The notes below the pieces were generated by a model. The model was given only the letters and a program-made list of their open reading frames with translations, made no database searches and was not told the origin of the DNA. Positions 31,758-39,984 of a stretch of 39,984 nucleotides of DNA are shown one piece after another (within the stretch, counting starts at the first letter, position 1; every line of letters begins with the position of its first letter). The DNA comes from Chloroflexota bacterium (GTDB lineage: Bacteria; Chloroflexota; Dehalococcoidia; UBA2979). The DNA lies in the NCBI GenBank assembly GCA_009839925.1, contig VXOS01000114.1, positions 1-39,984 on the forward strand, read 5' to 3'. The position numbers and the translations under genes are program-made.

Positions 31758-34196
31758 ATGGCGCAACCCGGCGAGGGCGGCGCGCACGGTGCACTCTCCG
31801 GTTTGCGCGTCCTGAACCTCGGCGGCTCGCTCGCCGCCGCCTGGTGCGCGCGCACTCTCGCCGAATACGGCGCGGAGGCGACGATCGTCGAGCCGCCCGG
31901 CGGGGCGGCGCTGCGGAGCCTCGGCCCGCACGGCCCCGACGGCGGGGGCATCCCCGCCGCCTACGCGCTCGCCAACCAGCGATCGCTCGTGCTCGACCTC
32001 GCGGACGAGGCGGACCGCGCCACGCTGCGCCGCCTCGCCTCGGACAGCGACGTGGTGCTCGAGAGCCACGCGCCCGGCGCCCTCGAGGAGGCGGGCGCGA
32101 GCTTCGAGGAGCTGCGCGCCGAGCGGCCGGGGCTGATCCTCGCGGCGCTGACGCCGCACGGGCTGACGGGGCCGCGCGCAGGGCAGCCGGGCAACGACCT
32201 GACGGCCTTCGCACGCTCCGGCTGGGCGGCGATCAACGGGCGAGCCGATCCGCCGCTGAAGGGCGCGCGCCACGTCGCCTCGCTCTACGCCGGGCTGACG
32301 GGCGCGGCGGCGGTGCTGGCGGCGCTGCGCGAGCGCGCGAGGAGCGGGCGCGGCCAGCTCGTCGACCTCGCGGAGACGGACGCCCTCGCCGCGACGTTCG
32401 CCTCGGTCGCGTCGCACGCGCAGTACCAGGGCGAGCTGGAGCAGCGCAACGTCGTCTGGTTCCGCGACCCGCTGCGCGGGCCGCTGCCCGCGGCGGACGG
32501 ATACTTCCACCTCATGCTCGGGCGCAGCGACTTCTTCCGGCTGGCGCTGCACATCCTCGAGCTGCCGGAGCTGGCCGAGGACACGCGCTTCGAGGGCCGC
32601 AACGCCCGCCTGGAGCTGGCGGATGAGTGGGCGCCCGCCGTGTGGGAGCGCGTCGCCGCGCGCGAGAAGCTCGAGTTGTTCGAGGCGCTGACGACGGCGC
32701 GTGTGGTCGCCGGACCGGTGCTGGACGCCGCGGAGCTCGCGACGAACGAACACCTCGAGGCGCGCGGCTTCTTCGTGCGCCCGGAGGGCGGCGGGCCGCG
32801 CATGCCGGGCCCCGCCGCGCGGCTCTCGGCGACGCCACCACGGCTGCGCAGTGCCGCTCCAGCTCCCGACGCGGACGGCGCCTCGGTGCTCGGCGAGGAG
32901 CGCGAGCGCCGGGCGGCCACACCGCCGCCGACCGGCGGCGCGCGATCGAGACCCCTCGAGGGCTTGCGGGCGCTCGCCCTCACGCAGGTCTGGGCGGGGG
33001 CGCACTGCGCGCAGCACCTCGCGCTGCTTGGGGCGGAGGTGATCAAGGTCGAGGCGCGGCGGCGGCCCGACACCTGGCGCGGCGGCTACGAGATGCCGAT
33101 CCTCAGCGCGCTGCGGGACCGCCCGACGGCGCGGCGCGGCTGGAACTGCCATCCCTCCTTCAACTCCGGCAACCTCAACCAGCTCGGCCTCACCCTCGAC
33201 CTGCAACGGCCTGAGGGCATCCGCCTCTTTCGCCACCTGCTGCGCTCGACCGACATCGTCGTCGAGAACTTCACGCCGCGCGTCCTCGGCAGCCTCGGGG
33301 TCGGCTACGAGGCGCTGCGTGAGGAGCGCCCGGACGTGATCCTCTGCTCGATCAGCGGCTTCGGCGCGAGCGGGCCGTACCGGGACCGGCCCTCGAACGG
33401 CGGGACGATCGAGCCCGCGTCCGGGATGTCCTCGCTGCTCGGCTTCCCGGGCGGGCCGCCGCGCAACTCGGGCGCGACCTTCCCCGACCCGCTTGCCGCG
33501 ATGACCGCGACGACCGCGATCCTCGCCGCGCGCGAACACCGAGCGCGGACGGGCGAGGGTCAGCACATCGACGTCTCGATGCAGGAAGCAACACTCGCCC
33601 TCGTCGGCGACGCGGCGCTGGAGCACGAGCTGACCGGGCGCACGCCCGGCCCACAGGGCAACCGCCACCCGGACATCGCGCCGCACGGCGTCTACCCCGC
33701 GAGCGGCGAGGACCGCTGGATCGCCCTCGCCGCCGAGCACGACGCGCAGTGGGAGCGGCTTTGCGCCATTGCCGACCGCCCCGGCTGGCGGATCGACCCT
33801 CGCTACGCGACGAACGCCGCCCGCAAGGCCAACGAAGACGACCTCGACGCCGCGATCGCCGGGTGGACGCGCACGCAGCCACGCGACGAGCTGGCCGCGC
33901 GGCTCGCCGCCGCCGGACTGCCCGCCGCGCCGGTGCTGAACCCGGGCGAGCTGCCCTCGGACGCCTCGTTCCGCGAGCGTGGCGTCGTCGCCGAGGTCGC
34001 GCACCCGGAGGCCGGCGTCTGGCCCTACGTCGTCGTCCCCTACCGCCTCGCGGAGACCCCGCTGCGCGTGACCACGCCCGCCCCCTGCCTCGGCGAGCAC
34101 TCCGCCGAGGTGCTCGCCCGCCTCGCCGGCATCGACGCCGCGCGCTACGAGGACCTCGTGCGCATCGGCATCAGCGGCGAGGACCCGCCGGAGTAG
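31758..34196 (+). CDS. Fused double-domain CaiB/BaiF CoA-transferase
   Basis: An 812-residue protein made of two family III CoA-transferase domains (about 14-385 and 395-805) joined by an Ala/Pro-rich linker near residue 390. Domain 1 begins GLRVLNLGGSLAAAWCARTLAEYGAE and has the ARSGRGQLVDLAETDAL motif, but the catalytic Asp position reads ASLYAGL, so Ser175 replaces Asp. Domain 2 begins GLRALALTQVWAGAHCAQHLALLGAE and keeps FPDPLAAMTATTAIL with Asp577, followed by RTGEGQHIDVSMQEA. Family members work as interlocked dimers, so the fusion may form one intramolecular pair with a single active site. The substrate is unknown. It shares an operon with the nitronate monooxygenase-like gene. Confidence 0.93.
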   Translation: MAQPGEGGAHGALSGLRVLNLGGSLAAAWCARTLAEYGAEATIVEPPGGAALRSLGPHGPDGGGIPAAYALANQRSLVLDLADEADRATLRRLASDSDVVLESHAPGALEEAGASFEELRAERPGLILAALTPHGLTGPRAGQPGNDLTAFARSGWAAINGRADPPLKGARHVASLYAGLTGAAAVLAALRERARSGRGQLVDLAETDALAATFASVASHAQYQGELEQRNVVWFRDPLRGPLPAADGYFHLMLGRSDFFRLALHILELPELAEDTRFEGRNARLELADEWAPAVWERVAAREKLELFEALTTARVVAGPVLDAAELATNEHLEARGFFVRPEGGGPRMPGPAARLSATPPRLRSAAPAPDADGASVLGEERERRAATPPPTGGARSRPLEGLRALALTQVWAGAHCAQHLALLGAEVIKVEARRRPDTWRGGYEMPILSALRDRPTARRGWNCHPSFNSGNLNQLGLTLDLQRPEGIRLFRHLLRSTDIVVENFTPRVLGSLGVGYEALREERPDVILCSISGFGASGPYRDRPSNGGTIEPASGMSSLLGFPGGPPRNSGATFPDPLAAMTATTAILAAREHRARTGEGQHIDVSMQEATLALVGDAALEHELTGRTPGPQGNRHPDIAPHGVYPASGEDRWIALAAEHDAQWERLCAIADRPGWRIDPRYATNAARKANEDDLDAAIAGWTRTQPRDELAARLAAAGLPAAPVLNPGELPSDASFRERGVVAEVAHPEAGVWPYVVVPYRLAETPLRVTTPAPCLGEHSAEVLARLAGIDAARYEDLVRIGISGEDPPE

Positions 34197-34202
34197 CGGG
34201 CG

Positions 34203-34598
34203 CTACGGGCCCGCGGCCTGCGGGGCGAGCGCGTAGGCGGAGGACTGGAACGCGCGGATCGCGTCGACGTGCACGACGCGGACGCGCTCCGCTTCGACCT
34301 CGACCGTCCCCGTGTAGTCGACGATCGTGCGCACCCCGGCGGCGACGAGGCGGTCGGCGACGCTCTGCGCGTAGCGCGGCGGCACGGCGATGATCGCCGC
34401 CGCGATGCCCGAGGCGGCGAGGGCGTCCTCGAGGCCGTCGACGGACTCGACGGTGAGGCCGCGGACCGTGTGGCCGATCTGGCGCGGGTCGGCGTCGAAG
34501 GCGGCCTCGATCTCGTAGCCGGCCCGGGCGAGCTGCTCGCTCGCGAGCGTCGGGCGGCCGACGCGGCCGCCGCCGCCGAGGGGGCTCGGGCGCAGGGG
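34203..34598 (-). pseudogene. Headless Rex-like CoA-binding domain, no usual start codon
   Basis: The minus-strand frame immediately after the MBL gene stop stays open for 131 codons and encodes the C-terminal half of a Rex-type redox repressor: GGGGRVGRPTLA, YEIEAAFDADPRQIGHTVRG, IIAVPPRYAQSVADRL, VRTIVDYTG, VVHVDAIRAFQSSAYAL. These match the Rossmann domain of Rex up to the final swapped helix. The N-terminal winged-helix DNA-binding domain is absent, and no ATG, GTG or TTG precedes the glycine-rich loop; only a CTG at 34595. GTG 34385 would give just 60 residues. It is either a decayed rex fragment, or a domain once fused to the MBL protein. Confidence 0.7.
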
Positions 34599-35516
34599 TT
34601 AGACGCCGCACGCGGGCCCGAACGCCTCGGTGATGGCCTGCGGGCCGCGCTGCTCCTCGATCAGCCGGCCCTCGCGCACGAGGTAGTGGAGGTGCGCGTT
34701 GGTCTCCCAGATCGCCATGTTGCGCGTGTCTGCGTTCATCTCGGCCCACGTGCCCACGTTCCAGCTGATGCGCGCCGCGATGCCGGCGGCGCTGCGCGGG
34801 CCGTCCGCGGCAGCCGCGAGGATCTCCTCGTTGCGCTCGTGGTGGTGCTCGATGATCTCGTCGACCCGCGCCCGCAGGTCCTCGAAGGAGTGCTCGTGGG
34901 CGGGATGGACCATCGCCACGTCGAGCTCGGCGAGCGCGCGGTGGCCGTCGATGAAGTCCTGCAGCGGGTTCCCCGTATCGGTGGGGTAGCGGCTGACGTT
35001 GGGCGTGGTGACCGGCAGCACGTGGTCGCCGGAGAACAGCAGGCGCCGCCCGCGGTCGTGGACGCAGGTATGGCCCGGCGTGTGTCCGGGCGTCCAGATC
35101 GTCCACAGCCCCGAGCCGGGCACGAGCTCCTCGCCGCCTTCGAGCAGCACGTCCACCTCAGGCGGCCCGGCCTCGGCGTCGAAGGTGAGCACGTAGGGGT
35201 TCGTCGCGTCGGCGCGATGGATGGCGACCGGGGCGCCGGTGAACCCGCGCGCCTTCGCGGCGAGGCCGAAGTGGTCGTTGTGGCCGTGGGTGACGACGAT
35301 CAGCGAGAAGTCGCGCGGGTCCAGCCCGGCCTCCGGGATCTGGCGACGCAGCGCCTCGAGGCCCTGCTCGCTCTCCATCCCGGCGTCGACCATGACCCAG
35401 CCCTCGGCGGTTTCGATGGCGTAGACGAGCGTGTAGCGCTCGCGGCTGCTGGGCCGGATCTGGTTCGGTGGCATGGGGATGCGGAACTGGTGGACGCCCT
35501 CGGCCGCTGCCTGCAC
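34599..35516 (-). CDS. MBL-fold metallo-hydrolase
   Basis: A 305-residue metallo-beta-lactamase-fold hydrolase. The metal site is VVTHGHNDHFG (HGHNDH at 77-82), followed by TIWTPGHTPGHTC and LLFSGDH, and VHPAHEHSF. Residues 210-300 form a helical C-terminal region (DEIIEHHHERNEEIL ... NMAIWETNAHLHYLVREGRL) like the winged-helix-type tail of LACTB2-like hydrolases. This type often cleaves thioesters or phosphoesters. GTG 35516 follows AGGAGG by 7 nt. Its TAA stop is followed in the same frame by the Rex-like domain. Confidence 0.93.
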   Translation of the reverse strand: MQAAAEGVHQFRIPMPPNQIRPSSRERYTLVYAIETAEGWVMVDAGMESEQGLEALRRQIPEAGLDPRDFSLIVVTHGHNDHFGLAAKARGFTGAPVAIHRADATNPYVLTFDAEAGPPEVDVLLEGGEELVPGSGLWTIWTPGHTPGHTCVHDRGRRLLFSGDHVLPVTTPNVSRYPTDTGNPLQDFIDGHRALAELDVAMVHPAHEHSFEDLRARVDEIIEHHHERNEEILAAAADGPRSAAGIAARISWNVGTWAEMNADTRNMAIWETNAHLHYLVREGRLIEEQRGPQAITEAFGPACGV

Positions 35517-35705
35517 GCGCTGCCTCCTGCCCGGCTCCGTCCGTGCCTCGCAAGCCTAGAGGCGCCCACCCGGCCGGTCACGGCCGGGGGGACGACGAGG
35601 GTGGCAGAACACACCAGGCCGAGGGCGAATGGCCTCATTTCGCAATGCGCACAGGTCACAAGGAATGGCCCCGACGCGTCGCGGCAAGGGGCCTCGCATC
35701 GGTGC

Positions 35706-35711
35706 TATCAT
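35706..35711 (+). promoter_or_regulatory. Putative -10 element of the cox operon
   Basis: TATCAT, 24 nt before the GTG start of coxG, in the 218-bp divergent gap with the MBL gene. No strong -35. Confidence 0.45.
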
Positions 35712-35734
35712 CCGCCCGCGCGGGGGGCAGACGC

Positions 35735-36196
35735 GTGCGAGTAGACGGCGAGCATCGCTTCGATCTTTCACGCTCCGTGATGTGGGAGCACCTGCTCAAC
35801 CCGGAGTCGCTGCAAGGCGCGATCCCGGGCTGCACGGCCTTCGAGGAGGTCGCTCCCGAGACCTGGGAACTGACCGCCCAGGTCGGCGTCGGGCCGGTGC
35901 GCGGAACGTTCACGGGCCGCGTCGAACTGCGCGACCGCGAGCCCGAGTCGCGCTACACGCTGATCGCCTCGGGACAGGGGCGGCCCGGCGGCGGCCAGGG
36001 CGAGGCCGTGATCAACCTCACGGACGACGGAGACGGCACGCACCTGCGCTACGAGGCCGACGTGACGGTCCGGGGCGCGATCGCGCGCGTCGGCGGCCGC
36101 TTGCTGACCGCCTCGGCGCGCACGATGGCGCGCCAGTTCTTCGATGCGATCGAGAAAGAGGCAAAGACGGCGACGGAAAGGAGTGCGGCGAGATGA
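35735..36196 (+). CDS. coxG: CoxG-type SRPBCC protein
   Basis: A 153-residue START/SRPBCC-fold protein: [49 protein letters not shown], and a C-terminal helix [16 protein letters not shown]. It is the CoxG family, which anchors or carries hydrophobic electron acceptors (quinones) for CO-dehydrogenase-like enzymes. GTG 35735 is chosen because GGGGGG lies about 7 nt upstream and homology begins there. Its stop overlaps coxS by 4 bp. Unlike in the classic carboxydotroph cluster, coxG comes first. Confidence 0.9.
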   Translation: MRVDGEHRFDLSRSVMWEHLLNPESLQGAIPGCTAFEEVAPETWELTAQVGVGPVRGTFTGRVELRDREPESRYTLIASGQGRPGGGQGEAVINLTDDGDGTHLRYEADVTVRGAIARVGGRLLTASARTMARQFFDAIEKEAKTATERSAAR

Positions 36197-36660
36197 CCGT
36201 ACCGATTTCAGTGACCGTGAACGGACGGGCCCACGAACTGGAAGTGGAGCCCCGCATGCTGCTGGTGCACCTCCTGCGGGAGGAGTTGAACCTCACCGGC
36301 ACGCATGTGGGCTGCGACACGAGCCAGTGCGGGGCCTGCACCGTGATCGTCGATGGCTCGTCCGCCAAGTCCTGCACCGTGCTGGCGGTGCAGGCCGACG
36401 GCGGGTCCATCACCACGATCGAGGGCCTGAGCGCGGAGGGTGAGATGCACCCGCTGCAGCAGGCCTTCTGGGACGAGCACGGGCTGCAGTGCGGCTACTG
36501 CACGCCGGGGATGATCATGTCCGGCGTCGACCTGCTGGAGCGCCACCCGGACCCCTCGGACGATGACATTCGCCGAGGGCTGGACGGAAACCTCTGCCGC
36601 TGCACGGGCTACGAGCACATCATCAACGCGGTGAAGAGCGCGGCGGGAGGTGCGGAATGA
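36193..36660 (+). CDS. coxS: Molybdenum hydroxylase small [2Fe-2S] subunit, CoxS type
   Basis: A 155-residue protein with two [2Fe-2S] centres. The plant-ferredoxin domain has Cys41, Cys46, Cys49 and Cys61 ([13 protein letters not shown] ... KSCTV). The helical domain has Cys100, Cys103, Cys135 and Cys137 ([10 protein letters not shown] ... NLCRCTGY). It carries electrons from the molybdenum subunit to the FAD subunit. ATGA overlaps at both ends tie it to coxG and coxL. Confidence 0.96.
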   Translation: MTVPISVTVNGRAHELEVEPRMLLVHLLREELNLTGTHVGCDTSQCGACTVIVDGSSAKSCTVLAVQADGGSITTIEGLSAEGEMHPLQQAFWDEHGLQCGYCTPGMIMSGVDLLERHPDPSDDDIRRGLDGNLCRCTGYEHIINAVKSAAGGAE

Positions 36661-39028
36661 CCATGCAGGCAACCCCGGGCCAGCTCGTCGGGCAGCGCGT
36701 ACGCCGTCGCGAGGACCCGCGCCTGGTCAAGGGCCGGGGATCCTACGTCGACGACATGAAGCTGCCGGGCATGCTGCACCTGGCCTTCAAGCGCAGCGAC
36801 GTGGCCCACGGCATCATTCGCTCGATCGACACGAGCGCCGCCGAGGCGATGCCCGGCGTCGAGCTGGTGCTGACCGGCGCGCAACTCGCCGAGATCATTC
36901 CGCCGATGCCCGTCGCCACGCCGTTCCCGGCGCCGGACCACCACGCCGTCACGCCGGACCGCGTGCGCTACGTGGGCGAGCCGATCGCCGTCGTCGTGGC
37001 CACCGACCGCTTCCTGGCCGCCGACGCGGCCGACGTCATCGAGGTCGACATCGAGGAACTGCCCGCGGTGATCGACCCGGAGCGGGCCGCCAACGGCGAC
37101 CCGGCCGTGATCCACGAGGCGTTCGAGAACAACCTCGCCGTCCCCTTCGCCCCGGCCGGCACCGGGGTCAACCCGGAGACGCTCGAGGTCGAGGACGAGT
37201 CGGCGCTCAACGAGGCGTTCGAGAACGCGGACGTCGTGGTCTCGCAGCGCATGTTCAGCCAGCGGCTGGTGCCGAACGCGATGGAGCCGCGAGGCGTGAT
37301 CGCGCGCTTCGAGCCCGGCAACGACGAGCTGACGGTCTGGTCGACGACCCAGAACCCGCACATCGCGCGCACGTTGCTGGCGGCGATCCTGGGGATGGGC
37401 CAGCACCAGGTGCGCGTCATCGCCCCCGACGTGGGCGGCGGCTTCGGCAGCAAGATCAACGTCTACGGCGAGGACTTCGCCGCAGCCGCGATCTCGCGCG
37501 ACATCGGCCGCCCCGTGAAGTGGATCGAGGACCGCTCCGAGGCGTTCATGACCACGATCCACGGCCGCGACGTGATCGGCTACATCGACCTCGCCGCCAC
37601 CGGCGAAGGCAAGGTGACGGCCGTCAAGATGCGGCTCATCGCAGACATCGGCGCCTACGAGATGGTGCTGACGGCGGCGATCCCCACCCTGGTGGCCTTC
37701 ATGATCAGCGGCGTCTACGACATCCCCGTCGTGCGCGCCGAGCTGACCGAGGTGTTCACCAACAAGATGCCGACCGACGCCTACCGCGGGGCCGGACGGC
37801 CCGAGGGCATCTACTTCCTCGAGCGCGCCATGGACATGCTCGCGTCCGAGCTGGGGATGGACCCTGCCGATGTGCGGCGGGTGAACTTCATCCAGCCGGA
37901 CCAGTTCCCCTACACCACCGCCGGGGGGATGGTCTACGACTCCGGTGAGTACGAGCGCCTGCTGGACCAGGCCCTCGAGAACGCCGGCTGGGAGCAGATG
38001 AAGGCCGACCGCGACGCCGCGCGCGCCGAGGGTCGGATCGTCGGGCTCGGCATGTCGTTCTACACCGAGATCTGCGGCTTCGGCCCCTCGGCGGCGATGC
38101 CGACCGTCGGGCTCTGGGAGCACGCGAGCGTGAGCGTGGAGCGCGATGGCAAGGTGCGAGCGTCCTCCGGGGCGTCCTCGCACGGCCAGGGCCACGAGAC
38201 GACGTTCGCGCAGATGCTCGCCGACGACCTCGGGATCCCGATGGATGACATCTCGATCATCCACGGCGACACCGGGCAGGTCCGCGAGGGCACGGGCACC
38301 TTCGGTAGCCGCTCGCAGGTGGTGGGCGGCACCGCGCTGCTCATGGCGAGCGGCAAGGTCAAGGACAAGATGCGCGTCTTCGCCGCGCAGATGCTCGAGA
38401 CCCAGCCCGGGGACCTCTCGTTCAGCGACGGGATGATCGGGCCGACCGGGCAGGAGGACACCGGCGTCGCCTTCGCCGAGGTCGCCGGCTTCGCCTACAT
38501 CCCCATCCCGCTCCCGCCGGACACCGAGCCCGGCCTGAGCGAAGAGGCGTTCTGGGAGCCCGAGGGCTTCACGTGGCCCTTCGGCTGCTACATCACGCAG
38601 GTCGAGATCGACCGCGACACCGGCGAGCTGGAGCTCCAGCGCTTCGTCGGCGTCGACGACTGCGGCAACGTGATCAACCCGCTCATCGTGGCGGGGCAGA
38701 TCCACGGCGGGATCGCGCAGGGCGTCGGGCAGGCGCTCACGGAGGAGGCCGTCTACGACGAGGGCAGCGGCCAGCTGCTGACCGCGTCGTTCATGGACTA
38801 CCAGATCCCGCGGGCGCGCGACTTCCCGCGCTTCGAGCTCGACCACACCGTGACCCCCTCGCCCCTCAACCCGATGGGCGTGAAGGGCATCGGCGAGGCG
38901 GGCACGATCGGATCGACTCCATCGATCGTCAACGCCGCCGTCGATGCGCTCAGCGGGCACGGCGTCGAGCACATCGACATGATGCTGCGTCCGGAGAAGC
39001 TCTGGCGTCTGATCCAGGGAGGCGACGC

Positions 39029-39032
<4 letters not shown>
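36657..39032 (+). CDS. coxL: Molybdenum hydroxylase large subunit, form II CoxL type
   Basis: A 791-residue molybdopterin-cytosine-dinucleotide-binding large subunit. The active-site loop AYRGAGRPE (375-383) is the form II signature; form I CO dehydrogenase has AYRCSFR. Catalytic Glu747 sits in [10 protein letters not shown]. Cofactor motifs such as GGGFGSKI, and [10 protein letters not shown], are present. Form II enzymes oxidise a range of heterocycles or aldehydes; true CO oxidation is doubtful without the Cys loop. Length fits the family. It overlaps coxS and coxM by 4 bp each. Confidence 0.96.
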
Positions 39033-39874
<842 letters not shown>

Positions 39875-39889
39875 CCGCGGGGGCGCCGG

Positions 39890-39984
39890 GGGGGCCGCGC
39901 GGCCAATGGGGGGGGGGCGCACCCGCGCCCCGGGGGGGGCCCCGGCCGCGGGGGGGGGGGTGCCCCCCCCCTGGGCGGCCCCCC
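39890..39984. other. Low-complexity contig end
   Basis: Runs of eight to ten G or C dominate, unlike anything else in the window except the first 120 bases. It is probably unreliable assembly edge sequence and holds no recognisable gene. Confidence 0.75.

Noticed and set aside
31689-34100. Long minus-strand open frame opposite the fused CaiB gene
   Set aside because: Same antisense effect of GC-rich codons; the translation is low-complexity Arg/Ala/Val/Glu and lacks motifs.
34203-34385. A 60-residue protein starting at GTG 34385
   Set aside because: It begins in the middle of the Rex-like Rossmann domain, so it is better seen as part of the larger fragment.
36609-38972. Long minus-strand open frame of 787 codons opposite coxL
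   Set aside because: High-GC third positions leave the antisense frame open. The translation is His/Asp/Val/Arg-rich with no family features, whereas coxL on the other strand has clear active-site motifs.

Overview
The window reads as one complete assembly contig from a very GC-rich bacterium. Both ends (about 1-120 and 39890-39984) collapse into C/G homopolymer runs that look like assembly edge rather than biology. The gene content points to the Chloroflexota, most likely a Dehalococcoidia/SAR202-like lineage. It includes several acyl-CoA dehydrogenases, family III (CaiB/BaiF) CoA-transferases, a form II CoxL-type molybdenum hydroxylase operon, several F420-type oxidoreductases, and secreted plant-type LRR and RCC1-repeat proteins. 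An actinobacterial relative cannot be excluded from the sequence alone. No rRNA, tRNA, CRISPR array, transposase or integrase was found.

Layout. 1-456: tail of an unidentified gene. 615-3662: large secreted LRR protein with three LRR blocks. 3815-7283: three consecutive acyl-CoA dehydrogenases, one small and apparently non-catalytic, followed by two close paralogues. 7363-9377: RibD-type reductase, TIGR00725/LOG-like protein, ABM-domain protein and an orphan antitoxin-like ORF. 9431-10486: RCC1-repeat lipoprotein beside the remnant of a second copy. 10663-12443: DrrAB-type ABC exporter. 12490-13755: fourth acyl-CoA dehydrogenase. 13952-18305: a soluble stomatin-like SPFH protein and an NfeD-type protease on the minus strand, with a translationally coupled CaiB/BaiF transferase and formyltransferase-fold hydrolase on the plus strand between them. 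18352-20417: KtrA/KtrB-type potassium uptake. 20554-27635: two SDRs, two Ddn-like proteins, a PNPOx-like protein, an LLM flavoprotein, a SnoaL-like protein, a DUF6159-like membrane protein and an MFS transporter. 27736-29145: glutamate dehydrogenase. 29163-30519: two-subunit 3-oxoacid CoA-transferase. 30626-34196: nitronate monooxygenase-like protein and a fused double CaiB/BaiF transferase. 34203-35516: MBL-fold hydrolase followed in the same frame by a headless Rex-like domain. 35735-39874: coxG-S-L-M operon with 4-bp overlaps at every junction.

The genes suggest a heterotroph that activates unusual carboxylic acids as CoA esters (family I and III CoA-transferases), oxidises them with acyl-CoA dehydrogenases and SDRs, and processes further organic substrates with flavin/F420 oxidoreductases and a molybdenum hydroxylase. 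Many genes are preceded by a TATNAT-like -10 element, often only 24-26 nt before the start codon.

The points most worth a second look are the decayed tandem RCC1 unit holding an antitoxin-like ORF (9052-10597), the in-frame Rex-like domain without its DNA-binding half (34203-34598), the split SPFH/NfeD pair in which each partner lacks a normal domain, the fused CaiB protein with one apparently dead active site, the probable CTG start of the CoA-transferase alpha subunit, and the acyl-CoA dehydrogenase set with Asp at the expected catalytic Glu position.
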